Shown in pieces: positions 1-5,585 of a DNA stretch of 5,585 bases (its first letter is position 1; every line of letters begins with the position of its first letter). Source of the DNA: Gammaproteobacteria bacterium (GTDB lineage Bacteria > Pseudomonadota > Gammaproteobacteria > UWMA-0217). The stretch lies in assembly GCA_027031685.1 (NCBI GenBank), contig JALVPS010000192.1, positions 1 through 5,585 on the forward strand. Direction: 5' to 3'. Under the pieces are notes generated by a model, which made no database searches, was not told where the DNA came from, and saw nothing but the letters and a program-made list of their open reading frames with translations. A program made the position numbers and the translations under genes.

Positions 1-908
1 CGGAAGGCCGCCTCGCGGCCGGGCCGCAGGTAACAGTAGGCCACGCGCGGCTCGCCGCACAGGGGCAGCCGCAGGGTGTCGCGCAGGGCCGGGAAATCGT
101 CCAGGGCGAGGCGCGAGTCGGGCGTGGTGTCCACCAGCCCGTGGTCGGCGCAGATGACCAGCAGGGTGTCGGTGCCGCGCACGGCGTCCAGGAAGCGCCC
201 CAGGGCGGCGTCGAAGTCGGCCAGCTGGCGCAGGGCGGCCGGGCTGTCGATGCCCTCGCGGTGGGCCGTGGCGTCCAGCTCCGGCCAGTAGGCATACACG
301 TACCGCGGCCGCCCGGCCCGCCGCAGCAGGCGGGCGGTGGCGTCGAAGAAGCCCTCCAGGTCGTGGTATTCCGCCAACCGCGCCGGGCCACGAAAGGCCC
401 GCGAGTAGTCGGAATGGGCGATGCGCGCCGGGCTCACCTGCCAGCAGTCCACGGCCATGCGGGCGGTGACCGGCCGGCGCCCCAGCAGGCGGTGCATGTC
501 CCAGCCGCTCTCGCCCAGGGTGGCGCCGCCGTAGCGCGGCCGGCCCGGCAGGATGGTGAACACGGCGCCCAGCTCGCGCAGATACATGAACCAGCCGGTC
601 AGCCCGTGCCCGGCGGGTGGCTCGCCGGTGAGGTAGGTGGTGATGGCCGTCGCGGTGGTGGAGGGGAAGACGGTGTGCAGCCGCGCCCGCAGCCCGCTAC
701 GCAGCAGCCCGCCGGGCCGGGCGCGCCGCAGGAAGTGGTAGCCCAGCCCGTCCACCACCATCAGGCACACGCTGGTGTAGCGCGCCACCAGGGCCGGCGG
801 CAGCTCGGCCAGGGGCGGCAGGGCGCCGGGCGGACCGCCGCGGCCCTCCACCAGCGAGGCCATCAGGTTGACGATGGAGCCCCGTCGGTAGTCGGGCGGC
901 CTGGGCAC
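1..908 (-). CDS. Alkaline phosphatase family protein (type I phosphodiesterase / nucleotide pyrophosphatase-like), 3' end outside window
   Basis: Reading the complement gives 302 codons with no stop, running off the left edge. The superfamily's metal-site pattern is present: CLMVVDGLG near residues 48-56 (Asp53), the nucleophile segment FPSTTATA at 81-88 (Thr84 or Thr85), YWPELDATAH at 207-216 (Asp212 and His216), and ICADHG at 252-257 (Asp255 and His256). These are the usual two-metal ligands of the alkaline phosphatase superfamily, closest to the COG1524 phosphodiesterases. I see no signal peptide or membrane segment, so a cytoplasmic enzyme acting on a phosphodiester or pyrophosphate bond is inferred; the substrate is unknown. 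The chosen start is a GTG at 908-906, giving PDYRRGSIVNLMASL shortly after the N-terminus. It has no good Shine-Dalgarno sequence, and the frame stays open upstream into the preceding gene, so the start is uncertain. It lies about 44 bases after the DUF1508 stop and may share that transcript. The C-terminal part is missing from view. Confidence 0.85.
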   Translation of the reverse strand, partial: MPRPPDYRRGSIVNLMASLVEGRGGPPGALPPLAELPPALVARYTSVCLMVVDGLGYHFLRRARPGGLLRSGLRARLHTVFPSTTATAITTYLTGEPPAGHGLTGWFMYLRELGAVFTILPGRPRYGGATLGESGWDMHRLLGRRPVTARMAVDCWQVSPARIAHSDYSRAFRGPARLAEYHDLEGFFDATARLLRRAGRPRYVYAYWPELDATAHREGIDSPAALRQLADFDAALGRFLDAVRGTDTLLVICADHGLVDTTPDSRLALDDFPALRDTLRLPLCGEPRVAYCYLRPGREAAF

Positions 909-952
909 GGCGGTCGGCGCGGCGCGGACGGGATTGGCGGACGGGCCGCCGC

Positions 953-1282
953 TCAGGTCTGGTCGTCGACCGGGGCGCTGGCGCAGTGCTTCTTCAGCTC
1001 GGCGATGGCGGCGTCGCGCGCGGCGGCGTCCGGGAACATGGCGCTGGTGGCCACGATCTGGCCGTTGGCCGCCTTGAGGTTGAAGAAGAGCTTGCCGTTC
1101 TTGGCTTCCTTCAGCTCGTAGCGGGCGTCGTTGCCGCAGTTCTTCTTCACCGACTCGATGCCGTTCATGGCGGAGTTCTTGGCCTTGTAGTTCTCGCTGC
1201 GCAGCAGGGTCTTGCCGTCATCGGTGACGAAGGCGAAGGAGAACGGCTCGGCGGCGCTGCTCTTTTTGAGGATGGCTTTCAT
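953..1282 (-). CDS. DUF1508 / UPF0339 (YegP-like) small protein
   Basis: This 109-residue protein starts at ATG 1282-1280, with AGGAG six bases upstream, so it can be translated independently although it is in frame with tmcA. It shows the tandem DUF1508 repeat. The first copy (about residues 13-46) contains FSFAFVTDDGKTLLRSENY and then AMNGIESVKKN. The second (about 54-101) contains KLFFNLKAANGQIVATSAMF and then AARDAAIAELKK. Each copy has the family's pattern of a beta hairpin, a G-x-I/L-x-x-S/T-E/S step and a closing helix. Length and two-repeat layout match stand-alone YegP-type proteins. The molecular function is not established; there are no transmembrane segments or signal peptide, so it is probably cytoplasmic. 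It is richer in Lys and Asn than its neighbours, partly a family trait. It sits between tmcA and the phosphodiesterase gene on the same strand. Confidence 0.88.
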   Translation of the reverse strand: MKAILKKSSAAEPFSFAFVTDDGKTLLRSENYKAKNSAMNGIESVKKNCGNDARYELKEAKNGKLFFNLKAANGQIVATSAMFPDAAARDAAIAELKKHCASAPVDDQT

Positions 1283-3562
1283 GCTCGGCTCCTGAGAATG
1301 GTGGGAGGGAAGGGTCCCGCTGATTCTAGCCGAACTGCCGATGGGCGATGCGGAGAGACAGGCATTGTGGCGCTGGGTTTGCACTTTTGGCGTGGCCAGC
1401 AGGGTCGCCAGGGCGGCACGCAGCCGGCCCTCCACCGCACGCCGTCCAGTCAGGCCGTGGCCCGCGGCCACCGACGCCCAGGGCCGGGCCTGCAGCAGTT
1501 TTTCCACCGGCAGCGCCCGCTCCGCCGCCGGCAGGGCGGCCAGGCCGTCCCGCTGCAGGCCCCACCACACCAGCGCGGTCAGCCCGGACAGGGTGGCCTC
1601 CCAGGGGCGGCGCGCCAGGGCATAGCCCTCGACATCGGCCAGGTCGTCGACGTCCGGTGCCACCCACGCCGCGGGCGGGGCCGGCGCCAGGGCGCACAGC
1701 ACGGCCGGCTCCAACCGCTGCAGGGGCTCGGCCAGCAGACGCGGCAGGCGCCGCCACAGCCACCGCTCGAGGGCCACCTGCAGGGCGCGGCCCGCCGCCG
1801 TCAGACCCTGCAGCACGATGAGGCCGTGGTGGCCACTGGCCGCGTCGCGCCGCGTGCCCAGCGCCACCGGCACAAAACCGGCCCCGCGCCAGAAGGGGAC
1901 CAGCTCGGCGCTGGCCCCGAAGCTGGCGCCCAGGGTGTCCAGCCCCGCCGCCCGGCCGAACGCGCACAGGCGGGCCAGCAGCGCTCGACCCAAGCCCTGC
2001 CGCTGGCGCGCCGGGTGGACGGCAATGCGCACGATGCGCCCATGGCACAGGCCGGCGGCCTCGGGCCGGCCGGCCTGCACGGCCAGGGCCTGGGGCAACA
2101 GGTGGCCACGCAGGCGCCGTTCGCCGCGCGCCACGGCCGCTCCCAGGGCAGGCGGCAGCGGCCCCTCTTCGGCCAGCACGGCCACCGCTACTACCGCCCC
2201 GCCCTGCCGACCCACCCATACCGACCAACCGGGCGCGTCCAGCAGGTCGCGCAGGTCGCCGGGGCGGGTCTGGTAATGGGCCAGCACCAGCAGGCCGAAC
2301 ACCTGCCGCAGCAGGGCTTCGTTCTCGGCCAGGCGGTCGCGGGCCAGACGCTGCCAGCACGGGGGCGCGTCCGGCAGGGCCTCGCCCGGCCACGGCTCGG
2401 CGTCCAGCAGCAGCAGGCGCCGCAGGCTGGCCTCCAGCGGATCACCGGCTGCCCAGCGGATGGGCGCCACCAGGGTCAGCCGCCGCCAGCCGGGGCGCAG
2501 GGCGTCCAGCCGCTGGCGGAAACGCAGGGCGAAGCCGCGCCCGCTGCCCTCGTAGCCGTGCTCGGTGGTGGCGAACACCACGCGGTGGTAGCGTCGGAGC
2601 AGGCGCTCCAGCAGGGGCACCGGCAAGGCGGCGGCCTCGTCCACCAGCAGCAGGTCGGCCGGCGGCGCCTCCTGCGCCAGCCGGTCGGGGGGCAGAAAGC
2701 ACAACGTGCCGCCGCCGGCGTGCAGGCAGGGACCGTCGCGGCGGGCGGCCAGCAGGGCGCGCTGCGCCCCGTCGAAGACGGCCTGCACGGCGGCCGGCGA
2801 CGGGCCGGTAACCAGGATGCGGCGCGGCCGCGCGGCCAGCAGGGCCGCCGCGGCCAGGCCCAGGGCCGTGCTCTTGCCGCGCCCGCGGTCGGCGGTCAGC
2901 ACCAGGGGGCGGTCACGGTGGCCCTCCGCCACGCGGCACACGGCGGCCACAGCGCGGGCCTGGTCGGCGCTGCGGCAGGGCGGCGCCACAGCGCCGGTTT
3001 CGGGCACGGGCGTGGCCAAGGGCTGTGGCCGGTGGCGGCAGCCGGCCGTCTCGTCCCAGTGCAAGCGCTGCCCGTCCGCCGCCAGCAGGCGCGCCAGCCG
3101 CCCCAGGAAGCGGCGCGGGCCACCCGTGCCAGCCGGTTGCCAGGCGCGGTGATGGCGGAAGTGGCGCTCGTCCCAGGCCAGCCAGTCGGCGAGCGGCGGC
3201 GCCAGCAGGACCAGCAGGCCACCGCCCGGCACCAGCCCGCCGGCCATGCCCAGGCCGTCGGGGTCGAGCCCATACCAGGCGTCCAGCACCACGCGGGGGT
3301 ACTCGCCGCCCAGCCGGGCGCGCAGCTGGTTGCGATCACGGCACAGCTCGCCCAGCGGGGCATCGTGGCCGATCCACAGCGTGGCAGCGGCAGGCAGCGC
3401 GCCGAGCACGGCGGCCGCCGTGTCGCGGCACCAGCCGGGCCGGCCGGTGAGCAGCAGCAGCTGGCGGTGGCGCGTCCGGGCGCGCCGCCGCAGCAGGGGA
3501 CTCAGGAGGATGATGAGCTCGGTGGCGTCCACGGGGCCCAACGCTAGCAGAAGGCGGAGCAC
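953..3562 (-). CDS. tmcA: tRNA(Met) cytidine acetyltransferase TmcA, frame running on into a C-terminal DUF1508 domain
   Basis: TmcA uses acetyl-CoA and ATP or GTP to form N4-acetylcytidine at the wobble position of elongator tRNA(Met). The 869-residue frame matches the remembered E. coli TmcA (about 670 residues) along its length. The N-terminal DUF1726-like part contains LLLLTGRPGWC (35-45). The RNA-helicase-like ATPase module has Walker A ADRGRGKST (224-232), Walker B LLLVDEAAALP (304-314) and EHGYEGSGRGF (334-344). The GNAT acetyltransferase domain shows RIAVHPARQRQGLGRALL (512-529) and SFGASAELVPFW (547-558). TmcA similarity ends near residue 723. The frame then crosses 37 linker-like residues and enters a complete DUF1508 protein at Met761 without a stop. 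The start is GTG at 3562, the first start after an upstream in-frame TGA at 3583-3581; another GTG at codon 11 is possible, and neither has a strong Shine-Dalgarno. The TmcA identity is secure; whether the two proteins are really made as one chain is not. Confidence 0.92.
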   Translation of the reverse strand: MLRLLLALGPVDATELIILLSPLLRRRARTRHRQLLLLTGRPGWCRDTAAAVLGALPAAATLWIGHDAPLGELCRDRNQLRARLGGEYPRVVLDAWYGLDPDGLGMAGGLVPGGGLLVLLAPPLADWLAWDERHFRHHRAWQPAGTGGPRRFLGRLARLLAADGQRLHWDETAGCRHRPQPLATPVPETGAVAPPCRSADQARAVAAVCRVAEGHRDRPLVLTADRGRGKSTALGLAAAALLAARPRRILVTGPSPAAVQAVFDGAQRALLAARRDGPCLHAGGGTLCFLPPDRLAQEAPPADLLLVDEAAALPVPLLERLLRRYHRVVFATTEHGYEGSGRGFALRFRQRLDALRPGWRRLTLVAPIRWAAGDPLEASLRRLLLLDAEPWPGEALPDAPPCWQRLARDRLAENEALLRQVFGLLVLAHYQTRPGDLRDLLDAPGWSVWVGRQGGAVVAVAVLAEEGPLPPALGAAVARGERRLRGHLLPQALAVQAGRPEAAGLCHGRIVRIAVHPARQRQGLGRALLARLCAFGRAAGLDTLGASFGASAELVPFWRGAGFVPVALGTRRDAASGHHGLIVLQGLTAAGRALQVALERWLWRRLPRLLAEPLQRLEPAVLCALAPAPPAAWVAPDVDDLADVEGYALARRPWEATLSGLTALVWWGLQRDGLAALPAAERALPVEKLLQARPWASVAAGHGLTGRRAVEGRLRAALATLLATPKVQTQRHNACLSASPIGSSARISGTLPSHHSQEPSMKAILKKSSAAEPFSFAFVTDDGKTLLRSENYKAKNSAMNGIESVKKNCGNDARYELKEAKNGKLFFNLKAANGQIVATSAMFPDAAARDAAIAELKKHCASAPVDDQT
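1289..1293 (-). promoter_or_regulatory. Ribosome binding site of the DUF1508 gene
   Basis: The complement reads AGGAG followed by six bases and then ATG at 1282. This is the best Shine-Dalgarno in the left block. It is why I call DUF1508 a separate translation start rather than only the tail of the tmcA frame. Confidence 0.75.
1323..1328 (-). promoter_or_regulatory. Possible -10 box upstream of the DUF1508 gene
   Basis: The complement carries TAGAAT, five of six matches to the sigma70 -10 consensus, in a locally less GC-rich patch. A start point near 1316 would give a leader of about 34 bases before the ATG. I find no good -35 hexamer 16-18 bases upstream, so this is only a candidate. Confidence 0.25.
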
Positions 3563-3660
3563 CCCGGCGATTCCGTCACGTCACGGCCGTCGCCCCCGGC
3601 AGGCGGGCGTGGCTTGGACTATTTTCAGAAGGACGCGAACAGCGATCCGAGGTGCACTGC
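3563..3660. promoter_or_regulatory. Divergent spacer between tmcA and the exported-protein gene
   Basis: The two divergent genes start on either side of these 98 bases, so promoters for both should lie here or just inside the genes. The only A/T-rich patch is around 3611-3630 (TTGGACTATTTTCAGAA on the plus strand). I could not assign a convincing -35/-10 pair in either direction. A short direct repeat, CGTCACGTCACGG, occurs at 3574-3586; I attach no function to it. Confidence 0.35.
3649..3652 (+). promoter_or_regulatory. Ribosome binding site deciding the ATG start at 3661
   Basis: GAGG lies eight bases before ATG 3661. An in-frame GTG at 3652 overlaps this GAGG and so cannot use it, which favours the ATG as the real start. 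Confidence 0.6.
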
Positions 3661-4122
3661 ATGAAGCGATCGATCCGAACGGCCATCGGCCTGCCGCTCG
3701 CCCTGGTTGCCGGACTGGCGGCCGCCGGCGAGCACCCCGCCTGCCTGCGGCTCGACTTCGAGTACCAGCACCTGGACAGCGGCGCCCTGCGGCAGATCGC
3801 CGCCACCTGCCGCGACCCGGCCATGGCACGCCTCAATGCCCATCGTGCCTACGCCCGGGACCTGCTGGCGCTGTACGCCCAGTACCGCGACCGGCTGGGC
3901 GACGACCGCACGGCGCGCGCCATCGAGAGCTATCGCCTGTACACCACGCTGGCCGAACTCATCGCCCGCCAGCGCCACCAGCCGGCGCCGCAACTGGCCG
4001 CCGAGCTGAACCTGGGCTACGCCTTCGCGCGCGAGGTGGTGGAGCTGCGCCTGACCGGGCAGGACCTGCGCGCCGACTGGCTGGAGTTCCAGGGCCTGCG
4101 CCGCTCCGCGCACCAGCAGTAG
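3661..4122 (+). CDS. Small exported protein of unknown function
   Basis: This encodes 153 residues. The N-terminus is a clear Sec signal peptide: basic MKRSIR, a hydrophobic core TAIGLPLALVAGLAAA, and a likely cleavage after Ala22 (A-A-A) before GEHPAC. The mature part is about 130 residues, predicted mainly helical and rich in Ala, Arg, Leu and Tyr. It has two cysteines, Cys28 near the new N-terminus and Cys50, which could form a disulfide in the periplasm. There are no further membrane segments, and no lipobox places a cysteine at the cleavage point. I do not recognise the family. The start is ATG 3661, with GAGG at a good distance. The gene stands alone on its strand, divergent from tmcA and convergent with the metallo-hydrolase block. 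Codon use is as GC-rich as its neighbours, so I see no sign of recent transfer. It is a real gene judged by signal peptide, ribosome binding site and composition. Confidence 0.75.
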   Translation: MKRSIRTAIGLPLALVAGLAAAGEHPACLRLDFEYQHLDSGALRQIAATCRDPAMARLNAHRAYARDLLALYAQYRDRLGDDRTARAIESYRLYTTLAELIARQRHQPAPQLAAELNLGYAFAREVVELRLTGQDLRADWLEFQGLRRSAHQQ

Positions 4123-4134
4123 CAACGGGAAAGG

Positions 4135-4177
4135 GCGGGACATGCCGTCCGGCGCGACGCGCCCTCGTATGTCCCGC
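4135..4177. terminator. Composite inverted repeat, possible bidirectional terminator
   Basis: GCGGGACAT (4135-4143) pairs perfectly with ATGTCCCGC (4169-4177), nine base pairs. Inside the loop a second stem, GGCGC (4151-4155) with GCGCC (4159-4163), closes a three-base loop. It starts 12 bases after the stop of the exported-protein gene and lies downstream of the opposing genes, the usual place for a shared terminator. There is no T tract on either side, so it is not a classical intrinsic terminator; it could stabilise mRNA 3' ends or work with Rho. Confidence 0.5.
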
Positions 4178-4184
4178 GTGGGGA

Positions 4185-4361
4185 TTACGACTGCAGGCGA
4201 GGCAGCGCCACGCGGTGGTTGGCGGCCCGCTCCTCGGGAGTGGCGTTGTCGGCCACCGGCTTGTCCCCGCCAGAGCCCTCGGAGATCAGGTAGTCGCGCA
4301 CCATCTCCGCGCGCCGCTGTGACAGCTGACGGTTCACTTCCACGTTGCCCCGATCATCATG
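4185..4361 (-). pseudogene. Remnant of an OmpA-type C-terminal (peptidoglycan-binding) domain
   Basis: The complement reads HDDRGN at 4361-4344, then VEVNRQLSQRRAEMVRDYL, ISEGSGGD, KPVADNATPEERAANHRV and ALPRLQS, ending at TAA (4187-4185). This is the end of an OmpA-family domain: TDDRGN, N-x-x-LS-x-x-RA-x-x-VxxYL, and P-x-A-x-NxTPExRAxNRRV. The N-terminal half, with the first strand and helix, is absent; the upstream frame merges out of register into the metallo-hydrolase gene. The usual dozen or so residues between the helix and the G-Y-G-E/D-x-x-PVA segment are also missing. No plausible start with a ribosome binding site is seen. A decayed gene fragment is the best reading; a short expressed peptide of about 50 residues cannot be excluded. 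Confidence 0.65.
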
Positions 4362-4387
4362 GACAGAACGACGGGCGGCTTCCCCGG

Positions 4388-5146
4388 TTATACCTGCCGC
4401 CAGTCGAAACCATCGCCCTGCCCGGCCAGAACCACCTCGCAGCGCGCCGAACGCAGGCCCGCCTCCAGCGCCGCGATGGCCAGGTCCGGCCGGTTGTTCT
4501 TTTCGCTCAGGTGCATGCCCACCAGCCAGCGCAGGGCCGTCTGGTCCAGCCGCTCCAGCAGAGCGCGGCTCTGGTCGTTGGCCAGGTGCCCGTAGTCGCC
4601 GCCCACGCGCCGCTGCAGGGCGGGGGGATAGGGGCCGCTACGCAGCATGTCCCGGTCATGATTGCACTCCAGCAGCAGGGCGTGGCAACCAGCCAGCTGG
4701 CGCAGCACATGGGGCGTGACGCTGCCCAGGTCGGTGAGCAGGCCCAGGCGGCGGCCCGTGTGCTCGAAGACGAACTGGCAGGGCTCGCGGGCGTCGTGGG
4801 GCACGGGAAAGGGATTGACCTGCACCTCGCCCAGGATGAAGGGGCGGTGCGGGGAGATATGGCGCACAGCGGCGAAATCGGGGTCGGGCTGGGCGGCGTG
4901 GCTGCCGCGGGTGAGCCACACCGTCAGGCCATGGCGGCGCGACAGCACAGCCGCGCCGCGGCAGTGGTCGCCATGTTCATGGGTGATGAGCAGGGCACTC
5001 ATCTGCGCCGGGTGCAGGCCTCGGCGCGCCAGGCGGCGGGTCAGCTCGGCGGCGGAGAAGCCGCAGTCGATGAGGATGCGCGTGTCACCGGCCTCCAGCA
5101 GGGTGGCGTTGCCCTTGCTGCCGGAGCCGAGGGAGGTGACGCGCAC
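4388..5146 (-). CDS. MBL-fold metallo-hydrolase, WalJ/YycJ-like
   Basis: The 252-residue product has the metallo-beta-lactamase fold signature. It opens with the strand TSLGSGSKGNATLLEAG (4-20) and LIDCGFS (25-31), then the metal-binding THEHGDH (His56, His58, Asp60, His61). Candidate further ligands are His117 in VPHDA, Asp139 in LLTDLG, and His212 in GMHLSEKNN, with LLLECNHD (157-164) typical of this subgroup. The set fits the WalJ/YycJ-like branch, related to phosphodiesterases and 5'-3' exonucleases; the true substrate is not shown. There is no signal peptide, so it is cytoplasmic. The start is GTG at 5146-5144, with a G-rich Shine-Dalgarno six bases upstream. It follows the BamC-like gene by 12 bases, the same gene order as in Pseudomonas between dapA-bamC and purC, so it is very likely part of that operon. 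Length is normal and all key residues are intact. Confidence 0.9.
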   Translation of the reverse strand: MRVTSLGSGSKGNATLLEAGDTRILIDCGFSAAELTRRLARRGLHPAQMSALLITHEHGDHCRGAAVLSRRHGLTVWLTRGSHAAQPDPDFAAVRHISPHRPFILGEVQVNPFPVPHDAREPCQFVFEHTGRRLGLLTDLGSVTPHVLRQLAGCHALLLECNHDRDMLRSGPYPPALQRRVGGDYGHLANDQSRALLERLDQTALRWLVGMHLSEKNNRPDLAIAALEAGLRSARCEVVLAGQGDGFDWRQV

Positions 5147-5152
5147 GCCGCG

Positions 5153-5160
5153 CCCCCCTC
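5153..5160 (-). promoter_or_regulatory. Ribosome binding site of the MBL gene, overlapping the upstream stop
   Basis: The complement reads GAGGGGGG, six bases before the GTG start. Its first two bases are the last two of the TGA that ends the BamC-like gene. This supports the GTG start and suggests the two genes are translationally coupled. Confidence 0.65.
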
Positions 5161-5585
5161 AGGGCAGATGCTGGGCGAGGTACTGGCGCAACGCCTGCAG
5201 CTGGCGCGCCTCCAGCGCGGGATCGGGCGCGATGCGCCGGCCGTCGCGGCGCAGCTCGGCCGTGAGATAGACCGTGCTGCCCTGCCCGGCCGGCTCCAGA
5301 CGCAGGCGGTACTGCACCTGCCGGCCATCGCCCGCATCGCGCCAAGCCGTCTTGAGCACGCCCTCCATGGGGTCCGCCACGGCCGGCTCCCCGCCCTGCG
5401 CCTGCGCCCAGGCGCGCAGCACGGGCCACACGGCGGCCGGCGGGCGCGCCACGGCCAGCCAGCGCAGGGCGCCCTCGCGCTGCTCGGTGATGTCGGGGCC
5501 GGCCGGTGCGGCGGACGTAGCCGCCGACGGCGACGGGGTCTTTGCGGCGGGAGACGGCCGGGCCGCGGCCCGGGGCGTGTCGGGC
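5159..5585 (-). CDS. BamC-like lipoprotein (outer membrane protein assembly), 5' end outside window
   Basis: The last 141 residues are visible. The first 30 or so are a Pro/Ala/Ser-rich linker. One helix-grip-like domain follows: WLAVARPPAAVWPVLRAW (42-59), then MEGVLKTAWRD (73-83), the strand VQYRLRLEPAGQGSTVYL (90-107), and a final helix ending in ALRQYLAQHLP. The VWPVL helix, the G-x-x-x-T-x-W segment and the RLRLEPG-x-STVY strand resemble the N-terminal helix-grip domain of BamC, a lipoprotein of the Bam complex that inserts beta-barrels into the outer membrane. Position directly upstream of the MBL gene supports this. No second helix-grip domain follows, unlike E. coli BamC, so it may be a shortened form. 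The signal peptide and lipidated cysteine would lie outside the window. The GTG at 5452 is an internal codon of this domain, not the likely start. Identity is moderate because sequence conservation is low. Confidence 0.65.
   Translation of the reverse strand, partial: PDTPRAAARPSPAAKTPSPSAATSAAPAGPDITEQREGALRWLAVARPPAAVWPVLRAWAQAQGGEPAVADPMEGVLKTAWRDAGDGRQVQYRLRLEPAGQGSTVYLTAELRRDGRRIAPDPALEARQLQALRQYLAQHLP

Larger units (their letters stand above)
1283..1393 (-). other. Open spacer between the TmcA core and the DUF1508 start
   Basis: These 37 in-frame codons (residues 724-760 of the long frame) match no part of TmcA or DUF1508 that I know. By hand count 12 of 37 codons end in A or T, against 6 in the 37 codons before, and a rare AGA occurs. 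The encoded residues are mostly Ser, Pro, His, Gln and Thr. The stretch also holds the DUF1508 ribosome binding site and a possible -10 box. It therefore looks like an intergenic region that happens to lack a stop in this frame, possibly after loss of the original tmcA stop. Confidence 0.55.

Noticed and set aside
141..1121. A 326-codon plus-strand open frame
   Set aside because: It lies opposite the phosphodiesterase and DUF1508 genes, with Gly/Gln/Ala-rich low-complexity translation and no domain; high GC alone explains the lack of stops.
1326..2393. A 355-codon minus-strand frame within tmcA, considered as evidence of a frameshift near the tmcA end
   Set aside because: It is Gly/Ala/Arg/Pro-rich without family similarity, while the tmcA frame keeps TmcA-like sequence up to about residue 723, so no frameshift is needed.
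986..3547. An 853-codon open frame on the plus strand, opposite tmcA
   Set aside because: It is an antisense shadow of a very GC-rich gene. Its translation is low-complexity Gly, Gln, Ala and Arg with no recognisable domain, while the other strand encodes every TmcA motif.
3652..3660. GTG at 3652 as the start of the exported protein
   Set aside because: It overlaps the only Shine-Dalgarno-like sequence; the ATG at 3661 is correctly spaced and gives a cleaner signal peptide.
3625..4143. A 172-codon minus-strand open frame opposite the exported-protein gene
   Set aside because: The plus-strand reading has a proper signal peptide and a Shine-Dalgarno; the minus-strand reading has neither and looks like a shadow.
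3246..4322. A 358-codon plus-strand open frame overlapping the start of tmcA and the exported-protein gene
   Set aside because: It is out of frame with the signal-peptide-bearing gene, is Arg/Pro/Ala-rich, and has no domain or ribosome binding site.

Overview
This is a very GC-rich chromosomal window, probably from a gammaproteobacterium of the Chromatiales/Ectothiorhodospiraceae type. The reasons are strong G/C bias at third codon positions, a TmcA-type tRNA(Met) cytidine acetyltransferase, and a BamC-like gene followed directly by a WalJ/YycJ-type metallo-beta-lactamase gene, an arrangement familiar from Pseudomonas and relatives. The lineage is inferred from gene content and composition; no database search was possible.

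Left block (1-3562, minus strand). Read in its own direction it begins with tmcA, which carries all the landmark motifs of the tRNA-modifying enzyme. No stop codon separates tmcA from the small DUF1508/UPF0339 (YegP-like) gene that follows, so the frame runs through both, although the small gene has its own strong ribosome binding site and ATG. After a gap of about 44 bases comes a cytoplasmic alkaline-phosphatase-superfamily phosphodiesterase, whose 3' end lies beyond base 1.

Middle (3563-4387). A 98-base divergent spacer separates tmcA from a plus-strand gene for a small exported protein of unknown function with two cysteines. Its 3' side holds a composite inverted repeat that could terminate transcription in both directions. 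Next comes a minus-strand remnant of an OmpA-type peptidoglycan-binding C-terminal domain, truncated and internally deleted, lying just past the 3' end of the metallo-hydrolase gene.

Right block (4388-5585, minus strand). A BamC-like lipoprotein gene, entering from the right edge, is followed 12 bases later by the metallo-hydrolase gene. The hydrolase's Shine-Dalgarno sequence overlaps the upstream stop codon, so the two are probably co-transcribed and translationally coupled. purC, which usually follows in this neighbourhood, is absent; the OmpA remnant lies there instead.

The window is mostly ordinary housekeeping sequence, and I see no CRISPR array, tRNA, rRNA, insertion sequence or convincing new defence system. 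The points most worth checking are the tmcA-DUF1508 run-through, the decayed OmpA domain, the short BamC-like protein and the orphan exported protein.
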